From: an uncultured Cocleimonas sp. | GTDB lineage: Bacteria; Pseudomonadota; Gammaproteobacteria; Thiotrichales; Thiotrichaceae | Direction: 5' to 3' | DNA: 5,167 bases | Assembly: GCA_937974135.1 (NCBI GenBank) | Contig: CALJIH010000173.1 | Location: 1 to 5,167 of the forward strand | Part shown: in pieces, positions 1 through 5,162 of the stretch | Layout of the letters: every line of letters begins with the position of its first letter | How positions within the stretch are numbered: the stretch's first letter is position 1 | Made by a program: the position numbers and the translations under genes | The notes under the pieces: generated by a model | The model's database searches: none | The model's input: only the letters and a program-made list of their open reading frames with translations | Told to the model about the DNA's origin: nothing

Positions 1-77
1 CTAGCAATAACAATATAAAAGCCTACCATCATTAAAATGATAACAATCCAGTAGTTATATAAACCAAGTGCATCCAT
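1..77 (-). CDS. mnhC: Mrp/Mnh cation:proton antiporter subunit C, N-terminal fragment cut by the window edge
   Basis: Only the first 25 codons are present; they read MDALGLYNYWIVIILMMVGF and then YIVIA, after which the frame runs off the left edge. The sequence is a short N-terminus followed at once by a hydrophobic helix, as in MnhC/MrpC, a three-helix membrane subunit homologous to NuoK of complex I. The ATG lies 13 bases after the stop of the upstream mnhB-type gene. It is preceded by a Shine-Dalgarno-like AGGAA at about 88-92 with a 10-base spacer that is mostly A. Eight consecutive A on the coding strand run into the start codon. The identification leans on position as well as sequence: in Mrp-type operons the C subunit directly follows the B subunit. 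Being the fifth gene of the operon, it should share its transcript. Little can be said of conserved residues from so short a piece. Confidence 0.8.
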   Translation of the reverse strand, partial: MDALGLYNYWIVIILMMVGFYIVIA

Positions 78-90
78 TTTTTTTCAATTC

Positions 91-1086
91 CTAGAGAATC
101 TGATTGTCAGTAGAGAGCGCTTTACTTCTGCTCATGAAAGCATAGTAAATACTGAGTATTACTGCCGCTACGGTTATACCAACACCTAGTTCGATGATTA
201 TTATTCCGTAATGCTGACCGTGTAATGGGTCTTGTGCTAATACGCTGTAGTTAAGGAAAGTACCTCCTAAGAAGAAACTAACCACACCAGTACCGCCGTA
301 AAGTAAAACACCAATACCTGCTAACGCACGTAGCACATTTGGAGAAAGAAGCTGCATCGTTTCGCGTAATCCGAAGGTTAATGCGTATAGAATGAATCCT
401 GCAGCAAAAATGACACCTGCTTGGAAACCTCCACCCGGGCCAAAATCACCATGGAATTGAACGTATAAGGCGAATAATAAAATATACGGAATTAACAATT
501 TTGCCATTATTGGCAGAATTGGTTGTGGTGGGTATTCATTCGGAGATTGTGCTGGTGTTTTGGGCGGTAAACTTACACCTAGTAATGTCAAAACCCCTAT
601 TAAAGCAGTAAATACCACTACTGTTTCACCAAATGTATCGAATCCTCTGTAACTTGCGAGCACTGATGTTACAACGTTCGGAATCCCAATCTCCTTAGCA
701 GATTCTTCTAGATAACGAGGAACCACGTGAGTATGTACTGGATTATCGGCCGCCCCGAAAGGAGGTAAATCAAGTGTTCCGTATATCAGTACAGCGCCAG
801 TAACGATAACTATGAATAGAGGCAAAAATGAGGAGCGAGAAGGTTTTTTCTCCTTGTATCCTGTCATCACTAAGGTGCCCAACATAAGTACTGTGGAAAT
901 CCCTGCGCCCACGGCTGCTTCTGTGAAAGCTACATCAACTGCATCTTGAATAATAAAAATATTGGCAGACAGTAAACTGTAGATACCAAATAGCATCACC
1001 GCAGCAAATAAGTTTCTCATCCGTGCCACAGCAATACTAGTAGCTGCTAGCATAGTAATTAAAATAATATTGATGAAGAGTTCTAT
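91..1086 (-). CDS. mnhB: Composite antiporter subunit: DUF4040/MbhD + MbhE + MnhB domains, probable ATA start
   Basis: Integral membrane subunit of an Mrp/Mnh-type cation:proton antiporter. Read from ATA at 1084-1086 it is 331 residues; from the first ATG (1051-1053) it is 320. Domains in 331-residue numbering: residues 1-85 resemble DUF4040/MbhD (the MrpA C-terminal part), with the hallmark DAVDVAFTEAAVGAG at 48-62; residues about 90-170 resemble MbhE, with YRGFDTFGETVVVFTA at 146-161; residues about 194-316 are the MnhB domain, with HGDFGPGGGFQAG at 212-224 and ELGVGITVAAVI near 299-310. About eight hydrophobic stretches are visible, with a short polar tail. I prefer the upstream start because the first ATG has no Shine-Dalgarno and would cut the first helix to about eight residues, whereas ATA has GAGGAG 8 bases upstream and a 4-base ATAG overlap with the mnhG stop. 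Domain identity is secure; the start codon is inference. Confidence 0.87.
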   Translation of the reverse strand: MELFINIILITMLAATSIAVARMRNLFAAVMLFGIYSLLSANIFIIQDAVDVAFTEAAVGAGISTVLMLGTLVMTGYKEKKPSRSSFLPLFIVIVTGAVLIYGTLDLPPFGAADNPVHTHVVPRYLEESAKEIGIPNVVTSVLASYRGFDTFGETVVVFTALIGVLTLLGVSLPPKTPAQSPNEYPPQPILPIMAKLLIPYILLFALYVQFHGDFGPGGGFQAGVIFAAGFILYALTFGLRETMQLLSPNVLRALAGIGVLLYGGTGVVSFFLGGTFLNYSVLAQDPLHGQHYGIIIIELGVGITVAAVILSIYYAFMSRSKALSTDNQIL

Positions 1087-1415
1087 GACGACTTCTCCTC
1101 TTGTTCAGAGTCTTTGCGGAGTAAAGGTCTGAGCCCAGTTTTATGCGCCGCTTTAATTAATGCATGACCTGCAGCCGGACTTGAATACCAAGTGAATAAA
1201 AGAATGAAAATGAGTTTAACTGTTATTAGAGTAAATCCAGCTTGAAGCACTAGTCCGCCAATAATACAAGCAGTACATAATGTGTCAGTTACTCCAGCTG
1301 CATGCATTCTTGTATAAAAATCAGGGAAGCGAAATAATCCAATCGCACCGCTTATACCTAGAAATACTCCTAAAACTAGCAAAATAGCACTTATGAAATT
1401 TATTAATATTTCCAT
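1083..1415 (-). CDS. mnhG: Mrp/Mnh cation:proton antiporter subunit G
   Basis: Small membrane subunit of 110 residues, a usual length for the PhaG/MnhG/MrpG family. Three hydrophobic helices are visible at about 5-27, 46-60 and 63-77. The family signature is clear: GLFRFPDFYTRMHAAGVTDT at about 26-45, followed by the SSPAAGHALIKAA stretch at 78-90. The C-terminus is a charged, probably cytoplasmic tail rich in E, K and S. The protein is an accessory but required part of Mrp complexes in other bacteria; it has no known catalytic site of its own. The ATG overlaps the mnhF stop by one base (TAATG) and has a moderate GGAAG sequence 10 bases upstream. Its own TAG stop overlaps the probable ATA start of the next gene. 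It is the third gene of the operon, and no damage is seen. Confidence 0.93.
   Translation of the reverse strand: MEILINFISAILLVLGVFLGISGAIGLFRFPDFYTRMHAAGVTDTLCTACIIGGLVLQAGFTLITVKLIFILLFTWYSSPAAGHALIKAAHKTGLRPLLRKDSEQEEKSS
1095..1100 (-). promoter_or_regulatory. Strong ribosome binding site inside the mnhG 3' end that decides the mnhB start
   Basis: On the coding strand the bases read GAGGAG, followed by the 8-base spacer AAGTCGTC and then ATAGAA. This is the best Shine-Dalgarno match among the antiporter genes here, and the spacing is near optimal for a start at 1086. Nothing comparable lies in front of the first ATG at 1053, where the preceding bases are pyrimidine- and AT-rich. The site lies within the last codons of mnhG, which fits translational coupling. 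Confidence 0.6.
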
Positions 1416-1717
1416 TAAAGTTCTTCTTCCGTTGAAGGCTCAGCAGTAGGTTGATCTTTTTCAATAGTATCTTTGACGAAGTTAAGAACCGCAATGACAC
1501 CAATAAAATTGATGAGTGTATATACCAAAGCGATATCTAAAAACTCAGGGCGATCGGTAAGAAAGCCATACAGAGCGATAAATAAAACGGTTTTAGTACC
1601 AAACATATTGACGGCTAATATTCGGTCATATACACCCGGTCCAACAAAGGCACGCACTAACGCCAGTGCCATTATCACAAGAACCGCAACGGTAGCTGCA
1701 AAGAGAACAAGATTCAT
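1415..1717 (-). CDS. mnhF: Mrp/Mnh cation:proton antiporter subunit F
   Basis: Three-helix membrane subunit of 100 residues, matching the MrpF/MnhF/PhaF family in length and sequence. Hydrophobic segments fall at about 4-24, 34-53 and 60-80. The hallmark RAFVGPGVYDRILAVN lies at 22-37, and the third helix carries the family acidic residue in PEFLDIALVYTLINFIGVIA (Asp61). The last 20 residues are an acidic tail that varies in the family. The ATG overlaps the mnhE stop in an ATGA tetranucleotide, with GGAG 11 bases upstream, so coupled translation is likely. It is the second gene of the operon. The assignment is firm on sequence alone and is strengthened by its E and G neighbours. Confidence 0.94.
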   Translation of the reverse strand: MNLVLFAATVAVLVIMALALVRAFVGPGVYDRILAVNMFGTKTVLFIALYGFLTDRPEFLDIALVYTLINFIGVIAVLNFVKDTIEKDQPTAEPSTEEEL

Positions 1718-2199
1718 AAGATTCTTTTCTCCAATTTAGAAACTCTTTTATCCATTTCACCTTTCTCCAGATCATCCACTGATTCTTTTAACAGACCGTA
1801 TACGGTAACTTCATTACCTTTAACATCCATTGATATAGTTCCAGGGGTTAAGGTTATGGCGTTCGCATATGTGGTTTTACCAAGGCGTGTCTTTTGGCTC
1901 ATTGGTAAGGTACGAATTGTAGGAGAAAGTGGGAATTCTTCTGGAAGCCAGATACGTTTTAAAACATCGATATTTGCTACGACTACTTCTTTGAATAGCC
2001 ACATCCAAAATAATGGTAATCCAGGAAGAAGACTTATAGCTTTGTGGAATGGGTATTTTTTTTCGATTTTCCAAGCGAAAAACAGACACAGTAGAACAGA
2101 GATAACCCCAAAACTTAATAATAATGGGTTATCCCAAAAACCCGACATTAAAAGCCAAAAAGTTGCGAGGCCAAAAGTGAGAAAAACTAGGTAAAGCAT
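1714..2199 (-). CDS. mnhE: Mrp/Mnh cation:proton antiporter subunit E
   Basis: First gene of the operon, 161 residues from the ATG at 2197-2199. MnhE/MrpE proteins are membrane-anchored subunits with a cytoplasmic C-terminal domain. The sequence shows N-terminal helices at about 2-20 and 26-45 with WLLMSG at 15-20, another at about 57-70, then KEVVVANIDVLKRI at 70-83. The soluble part carries the family signature YANAITLTPGTISMDVKGNE at 111-130, continued by VTVYGL. An in-frame TTG at 2218-2220 would add seven residues. I prefer ATG because MLYLVFLTFGLATFWLLMSG matches typical MrpE N-termini and because the predicted promoter start would leave the TTG only about 15 bases of leader. Neither start has a good Shine-Dalgarno. 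The stop overlaps the mnhF start (ATGA). Confidence 0.92.
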   Translation of the reverse strand: MLYLVFLTFGLATFWLLMSGFWDNPLLLSFGVISVLLCLFFAWKIEKKYPFHKAISLLPGLPLFWMWLFKEVVVANIDVLKRIWLPEEFPLSPTIRTLPMSQKTRLGKTTYANAITLTPGTISMDVKGNEVTVYGLLKESVDDLEKGEMDKRVSKLEKRIL

Positions 2200-2224
2200 A
2201 ATTAAGGGGTTTTGATCCAATTGC

Positions 2225-2261
2225 GTGTAAATCTAAGATTTATTATATTCATAATTTACAC
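2225..2261. repeat. 8-bp inverted repeat flanking the antiporter -10 box, possible operator
   Basis: GTGTAAAT at 2225-2232 and its exact complement ATTTACAC at 2254-2261 face each other across 21 bases. The predicted -10 box (2242-2247) sits between them. The half-sites are 29 bp apart centre to centre, close to three helical turns, so a dimer or two dimers could bind on one face. An 8-bp match in AT-rich DNA can arise by chance, so the regulatory role is inference. Confidence 0.35.
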
Positions 2262-2272
2262 TAACCCTGCAA
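2242..2272 (-). promoter_or_regulatory. Candidate sigma-70 type promoter for the mnhEFGBC operon
   Basis: Reading leftward, a consensus TATAAT lies at 2242-2247. The nearest -35-like hexamer is TTGCAG at 2267-2272, which keeps only the TTG and sits at a long 19-base spacing, so the -35 is weak. Transcription would begin around 2235 and give a leader of about 36 bases before the mnhE ATG at 2199. No other element this good is visible upstream of mnhE. Confidence 0.45.
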
Positions 2273-2389
2273 GGAAAATCATTCGCAATTTTGAAATACA
2301 ATATGTCTATAGGAATAATATTAATAATAACCTCACTTGATGATAATGAGAAGCCCATAAATAGTACAATTAATTCAATTTCAATAAGG

Positions 2390-2413
2390 TCATTTTCTAG
2401 ATTTAGAAAATGA
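2390..2413. repeat. Perfect 10-bp palindrome with a 4-bp centre in the divergent spacer
   Basis: TCATTTTCTA at 2390-2399 is followed by GATT and then TAGAAAATGA at 2404-2413, an exact inverted copy. One G-T and one G-C pair (2389/2414 and 2388/2415) could extend the stem in RNA. It lies near the middle of the spacer, about 190 bases from mnhE and 200 from the SulP start. A T8 run at 2427-2434 begins 13 bases after the stem on the plus strand, too far for a normal terminator, so a protein-binding site is the likelier reading. Function is unknown. Confidence 0.5.
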
Positions 2414-2548
2414 TCGACTAATCGTCTTTTTTTTGAAAATTTTCTGAAAATTACTGAAAAAAAAAGCATTTTCAAATACAATCCTTTTATTGATGAATTA
2501 TCTAATAGATTCATTTTGAAATCTTACTCGAACCGTTTTAATAGTGTC

Positions 2549-2580
2549 TTCACATTGTGATTCCTGTGAAAAACTCTAAT
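2549..2580 (+). promoter_or_regulatory. Weak candidate promoter region for the SulP gene
   Basis: TCTAAT at 2575-2580 matches five of six bases of a -10 box. Possible -35 elements are TTCACA at 2549-2554 (five of six, but 20 bases away) and TTGTGA at 2555-2560 (four of six, but only 14 bases away), so no pair has ideal spacing. The small symmetric element TCACATTGTGA at 2550-2560 overlaps both -35 candidates. Transcription from here would leave about 25 bases before the SulP ATG. Confidence 0.25.
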
Positions 2581-2611
2581 AAAAATATCCTGCATAGAGA
2601 TCAGATCACGC

Positions 2612-4366
2612 ATGGAAAGCGCCACTAGCTCTTTTGTTGAAGCCTTAAAGCACAGGTTTACACCTATTCTTGATTGGATTGGTGATCTCAGAGACGTTAA
2701 TGTCCTAAAGGCTGATGCAGTCGCTGGACTAACGGTTGCGTTGGTGCTTGTTCCTCAATCAATGGCTTATGCTCAATTAGCTGGTTTACCCGCGTATGTT
2801 GGTTTGTATGCCTCTTTTCTACCCGTAATCTTTGCTTCCGTTTTTGGCTCGTCGATGCAGTTAGCAACTGGCCCAGTTGCAATCGTTTCTTTATTAACCG
2901 CCGCTGCACTTGAACCTATGGCGATTCAAAATCCCGAAGGATATCTGGCATACGCTGCCATATTGGCGTTTATGGTCGGTGCTTTTCAGTTATCTTTAGG
3001 ATTGTTAAGACTGGGTGTTTTGGTTGATTTTCTCTCGCACCCAGTGGTAGTTGGGTTTACCAATGCTGCGGCATTAATTATTGCTAGTTCTCAATTGGGT
3101 AAAATCTTTGGTATCGAAACTCGTAAAGGAGATCATCATTACGAGACCGTGTGGAATTTATTGCAAGATATTCCATCAACCCATGTAGCGACTTTGATGA
3201 TGGGAATATTATCAATCATTTTGTTGGTTCTGTTGAAAAAGTTAGCGCCCAAATTGCCTAATGTTTTGATTACTGTAGTGATATGTATCTTGCTTTCCTA
3301 TTTCCTTGATTATGATGGAAAAGGAGGAAGTGTCATTGGTTATATTCCTGATGGGCTGCCTGGGTTTAAAGTACCTGATGTTGAATTTAATCAGGTGGTT
3401 AATCTAATAGTTTCAGCGGCAATTATTGCTTTATTAGGTTTCGTTGAAGCGATATCGGTTGCTAAAGCGATTGCATCAGAAACACGCCAACGATTATCTG
3501 CAAATCAAGAATTAGTTGGGCAGGGCATCTCAAATATAGTTGCATCAGCATTTCAAGCTTATCCAGTGTCAGGCTCGTTCTCACGCTCAGCGGTTAATTT
3601 TGATGCGGACGCACGTACTGGTTTTTCGTCAATAGTTGCGGGTATTATTGTTGGTATCACTTTACTGTTTTTAACACCTTTATTGTATCATTTGCCACAA
3701 GCGACATTGGCTGCTGTGATCATGGTTGCTGTTTTTAATTTGGTTAAAATTGAGCCAGTAGTACATGCATGGAAAGTTCATCGTCACGATGGTTTTGTCG
3801 CTGTTGCGGTTTTCTTTACCACTTTGTTTTTTGCACCACACTTAGAAAAAGGAATTATGACAGGGGTTCTGTTGTCTTTAGGTTTATTCCTTTACCGCAC
3901 TATGACCCCTCGTTTTGTCGAAGTAGGTAGGCACGAAGATGGTAGTTTACGAAGTGCTGATTTATTTCAATTAGTGACTAGCGATACGGTTTCCGTGTTT
4001 CGCTATGATGGTGATTTATACTTTGCAAATGCAGGTTATTTAGAAGGTAAGATTTTAAATAACCTGGCGAAAAAACCAGACCTCAAGGTCATGATTTTAG
4101 ATTTCGAATCCGTTGACTTGGTAGATTCAACTGGGGAGGAAACATTGACTAGGGTGGTTGAGAGATTAGAGGCAGCAGGAATTGAGCTTTATATCGCTCG
4201 AGCAAAACGCAGTATGATCGATGCGTTCACGCGTTCAGGTTTGATGGATAGAATTGGTAAGGATCGATTCTTTAGAGAGCGTACTATTGCAGCACGTTTT
4301 GCTAAAGAAAAATTTGGTGAGGAGATTGATATTGATCCATTGTTAAACGTAAAGCATATAGCCTAA
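2612..4366 (+). CDS. sulP: SulP-family inorganic anion transporter with C-terminal STAS domain
   Basis: Inner-membrane secondary anion transporter of 584 residues, a usual full length for SulP/SLC26. The transmembrane core spans about 34-430. Its first signature PQSMAYAQLAGLPAYVGLY lies at 48-66, followed by ATGPVAIVSLL at 85-95. The GFVEAISVAKAIA helix at 276-288 carries the conserved glutamate Glu279, and PVSGSFSRSAVN is at 318-329. A cytoplasmic STAS domain follows at about 456-570, with the central DFESVDLVDSTG at 497-508, the loop that carries the phosphorylated serine in SpoIIAA-like proteins. Known SulP substrates include sulfate, bicarbonate and dicarboxylates. The N-terminal signature is the sulfate-permease type rather than the cyanobacterial BicA type, but sequence alone does not fix the substrate. 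The ATG has only a weak GAGA-type site upstream. The gene stands alone, diverges from the antiporter operon and ends before a strong terminator. Confidence 0.95.
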   Translation: MESATSSFVEALKHRFTPILDWIGDLRDVNVLKADAVAGLTVALVLVPQSMAYAQLAGLPAYVGLYASFLPVIFASVFGSSMQLATGPVAIVSLLTAAALEPMAIQNPEGYLAYAAILAFMVGAFQLSLGLLRLGVLVDFLSHPVVVGFTNAAALIIASSQLGKIFGIETRKGDHHYETVWNLLQDIPSTHVATLMMGILSIILLVLLKKLAPKLPNVLITVVICILLSYFLDYDGKGGSVIGYIPDGLPGFKVPDVEFNQVVNLIVSAAIIALLGFVEAISVAKAIASETRQRLSANQELVGQGISNIVASAFQAYPVSGSFSRSAVNFDADARTGFSSIVAGIIVGITLLFLTPLLYHLPQATLAAVIMVAVFNLVKIEPVVHAWKVHRHDGFVAVAVFFTTLFFAPHLEKGIMTGVLLSLGLFLYRTMTPRFVEVGRHEDGSLRSADLFQLVTSDTVSVFRYDGDLYFANAGYLEGKILNNLAKKPDLKVMILDFESVDLVDSTGEETLTRVVERLEAAGIELYIARAKRSMIDAFTRSGLMDRIGKDRFFRERTIAARFAKEKFGEEIDIDPLLNVKHIA

Positions 4367-4388
4367 AACAAGTGTTTTCATAATTTGC

Positions 4389-4417
4389 AAAAAGACCTCA
4401 TCTTGAGGTCTTTTTTT
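4389..4417 (+). terminator. Rho-independent terminator after the SulP gene
   Basis: AAAGACCTCA at 4391-4400 pairs perfectly with TGAGGTCTTT at 4404-4413 around a 3-base loop. Two more A-T pairs extend the stem to 12 bp, and a run of seven T occupies 4411-4417. It begins 23 bases after the SulP stop. The left arm starts with five A (4389-4393), so weak activity on the other strand is possible. It ends only 16 bases before the moaD start, so moaD needs read-through or another promoter. Confidence 0.92.
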
Positions 4418-4433
4418 ATGCTACATTTTTAGT

Positions 4434-4679
4434 ATGACTATTAAAGTATTGTACTTCGCCAGTCTGCGCGAACAATTAGGCCGATCAGGTGATGAGTTTG
4501 ACTTTGAAAAGGATAAATTATCATCTATGAATATCGGTAATTTATGGCAATATGCAACATCGCAAAGTTCGTTTCCAGAGGAGTTATTGGTAGCAGTCAA
4601 TCAAGAATATACCGATCAATTTGCTTTGCTAAATGATGGTGATGAAGTTGCATTTTTCCCCCCTGTAACTGGTGGTTAA
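4434..4679 (+). CDS. moaD: Molybdopterin synthase small subunit (sulfur carrier) MoaD
   Basis: Ubiquitin-like sulfur carrier of 81 residues. It supplies the thiocarboxylate sulfur with which MoaE converts cyclic pyranopterin monophosphate to molybdopterin in the cytoplasm. The N-terminus MTIKVLYFASLREQLG is the first beta-grasp strand and helix of the family. The C-terminus GDEVAFFPPVTGG (69-81) ends in the essential Gly-Gly that MoeB adenylates and a sulfurtransferase then loads. Length is normal and nothing is missing. moaE follows after one base, so the two synthase subunits are co-translated. The ATG has no Shine-Dalgarno: the preceding bases are CTACATTTTTAGT. The terminator's T-run ends 16 bases upstream, and no other in-frame start fits. 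moaA and moaC are not in this window. Confidence 0.95.
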   Translation: MTIKVLYFASLREQLGRSGDEFDFEKDKLSSMNIGNLWQYATSQSSFPEELLVAVNQEYTDQFALLNDGDEVAFFPPVTGG

Positions 4680-4680
4680 T

Positions 4681-5148
4681 ATGGGTGTCGGTTCAACAGT
4701 GCCACGCAAAATTCTAATTGTTGAAGAATCTTTCGATCCACTGTGGCTTCAGGGTGATTACGAAGCAGATAGCATGGGTGATAAAACAGACTATGGTGCA
4801 ACGGCCAATTTTATAGGTACGATGCGCGATTTTAATGAGGGTGATGATGTTTTGAGTATGACGCTGGAACACTATCCAGCAATGACAAACAAACAACTCA
4901 ATGAAATCGTAGATCAGGCTTGTGAGAAATGGCCGATTCAAAATACCCTAATTGTTCATCGAGTCGGTGAAATTTTTCCAGCAGAATCAATTGTTTTAGT
5001 AACGGTATGGTCAGCTCATCGAAACGCGGCTTTCGATGGTTGTCGTTTTATAATGGAAGCACTAAAGCATCAAGCACCATTCTGGAAAAAAGAATCCTTA
5101 AGCGAGGGAAATACTCGCTGGGTGGCTGAAAACACGGATGGTGGGTGA
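4681..5148 (+). CDS. moaE: Molybdopterin synthase catalytic subunit MoaE
   Basis: Catalytic subunit that binds the MoaD C-terminal tail and inserts two sulfurs into cyclic pyranopterin monophosphate. From the ATG at 4681 it has 155 residues, close to the usual 140-155. Family motifs appear in order: GATANFIGTMRDFNEGDDV at 39-57, LEHYPAM at 62-68, HRVGEIFPAESIVLV at 93-107, SAHRNAAFDGCRF at 111-123 and LKHQAPFWKKE at 128-138. Lys129 and Lys136 align by motif and 7-residue spacing with the catalytic lysines of Escherichia coli MoaE (119 and 126). An in-frame GTG at 4672 would add three residues and overlap moaD. I prefer the ATG, which has a GGTGG-like site 5 bases upstream and is one base after the moaD stop. 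The N-terminus before residue 38 is variable and acidic, longer than in some relatives. The terminal Gly-Gly is probably chance, since MoaE does not act through its C-terminus. Confidence 0.95.
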   Translation: MGVGSTVPRKILIVEESFDPLWLQGDYEADSMGDKTDYGATANFIGTMRDFNEGDDVLSMTLEHYPAMTNKQLNEIVDQACEKWPIQNTLIVHRVGEIFPAESIVLVTVWSAHRNAAFDGCRFIMEALKHQAPFWKKESLSEGNTRWVAENTDGG

Positions 5149-5162
5149 GAATAGGATTCTCA
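5146..5162 (+). other. Small hairpin overlapping the moaE stop codon
   Basis: TGAGAAT at 5146-5152 pairs perfectly with ATTCTCA at 5156-5162 around AGG. The left arm begins with the moaE TGA stop. No T-run follows within the five bases left in the window, so it cannot be called a terminator. It could be a processing or attenuation structure, or chance. Confidence 0.3.

Larger units (their letters stand above)
2200..2611. other. AT-rich divergent intergenic region between mnhE and the SulP gene
   Basis: This 412-base spacer separates two divergently read units. Counting 2221-2580 gives 92 G or C in 360 (about 26%), clearly lower than the flanking genes. It must hold the control elements of both sides: a good -10 box for the antiporter operon, an inverted repeat around it, a separate perfect palindrome and a weak rightward promoter are listed individually. 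A minus-strand open frame at 2233-2514 exists, but its composition (many I, L, F, N, K and S, almost no A or G) and lack of a good ribosome site do not support a gene. I see no tRNA, riboswitch or transposon end. Confidence 0.7.

Noticed and set aside
1321..1503. Minus-strand open frame across the mnhG/mnhF junction, and minus-strand frames at 1877-2089, 2697-2909 and 4714-4941
   Set aside because: Each overlaps a strongly identified gene in another frame or on the other strand and has low-complexity or basic translations without domains.
1473..2194. Plus-strand open frames at 1473-1739 and 1856-2194 opposite mnhF and mnhE
   Set aside because: They are antisense shadows of well-supported antiporter genes and their translations show no family features.
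2200..2220. TTG at 2218-2220 as the mnhE start
   Set aside because: It has no ribosome site, would leave only about 15 bases after the predicted transcript start, and the seven extra residues are not typical of the family; the ATG at 2199 fits better.
2390..2434. Palindrome 2390-2413 plus T8 run at 2427-2434 as a terminator
   Set aside because: The stem is nearly all A-T, the T-run starts 13 bases after it, and no gene ends just upstream on the plus strand.
2233..2514. Minus-strand open frame of 93 codons upstream of mnhE, possible small hypothetical protein
   Set aside because: Its composition follows the AT-rich spacer (I, L, F, N, K and S, almost no A or G), the start has no convincing ribosome site, the frame runs over the palindrome at 2390-2413, and it matches no family I recognise. 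It would need conservation or expression data to be listed as a gene.
2550..2569. CRP-like site: TCACATTGTGA with another TGTGA at 2565-2569
   Set aside because: The half-sites face the wrong way and have the wrong spacing for a CRP site (TGTGA-N6-TCACA). The small symmetry may still matter but does not support naming a regulator.
4672..4680. GTG at 4672 as the moaE start
   Set aside because: It adds three unconserved residues and overlaps the moaD end; the ATG at 4681 with a GGTGG-like site just upstream is simpler.
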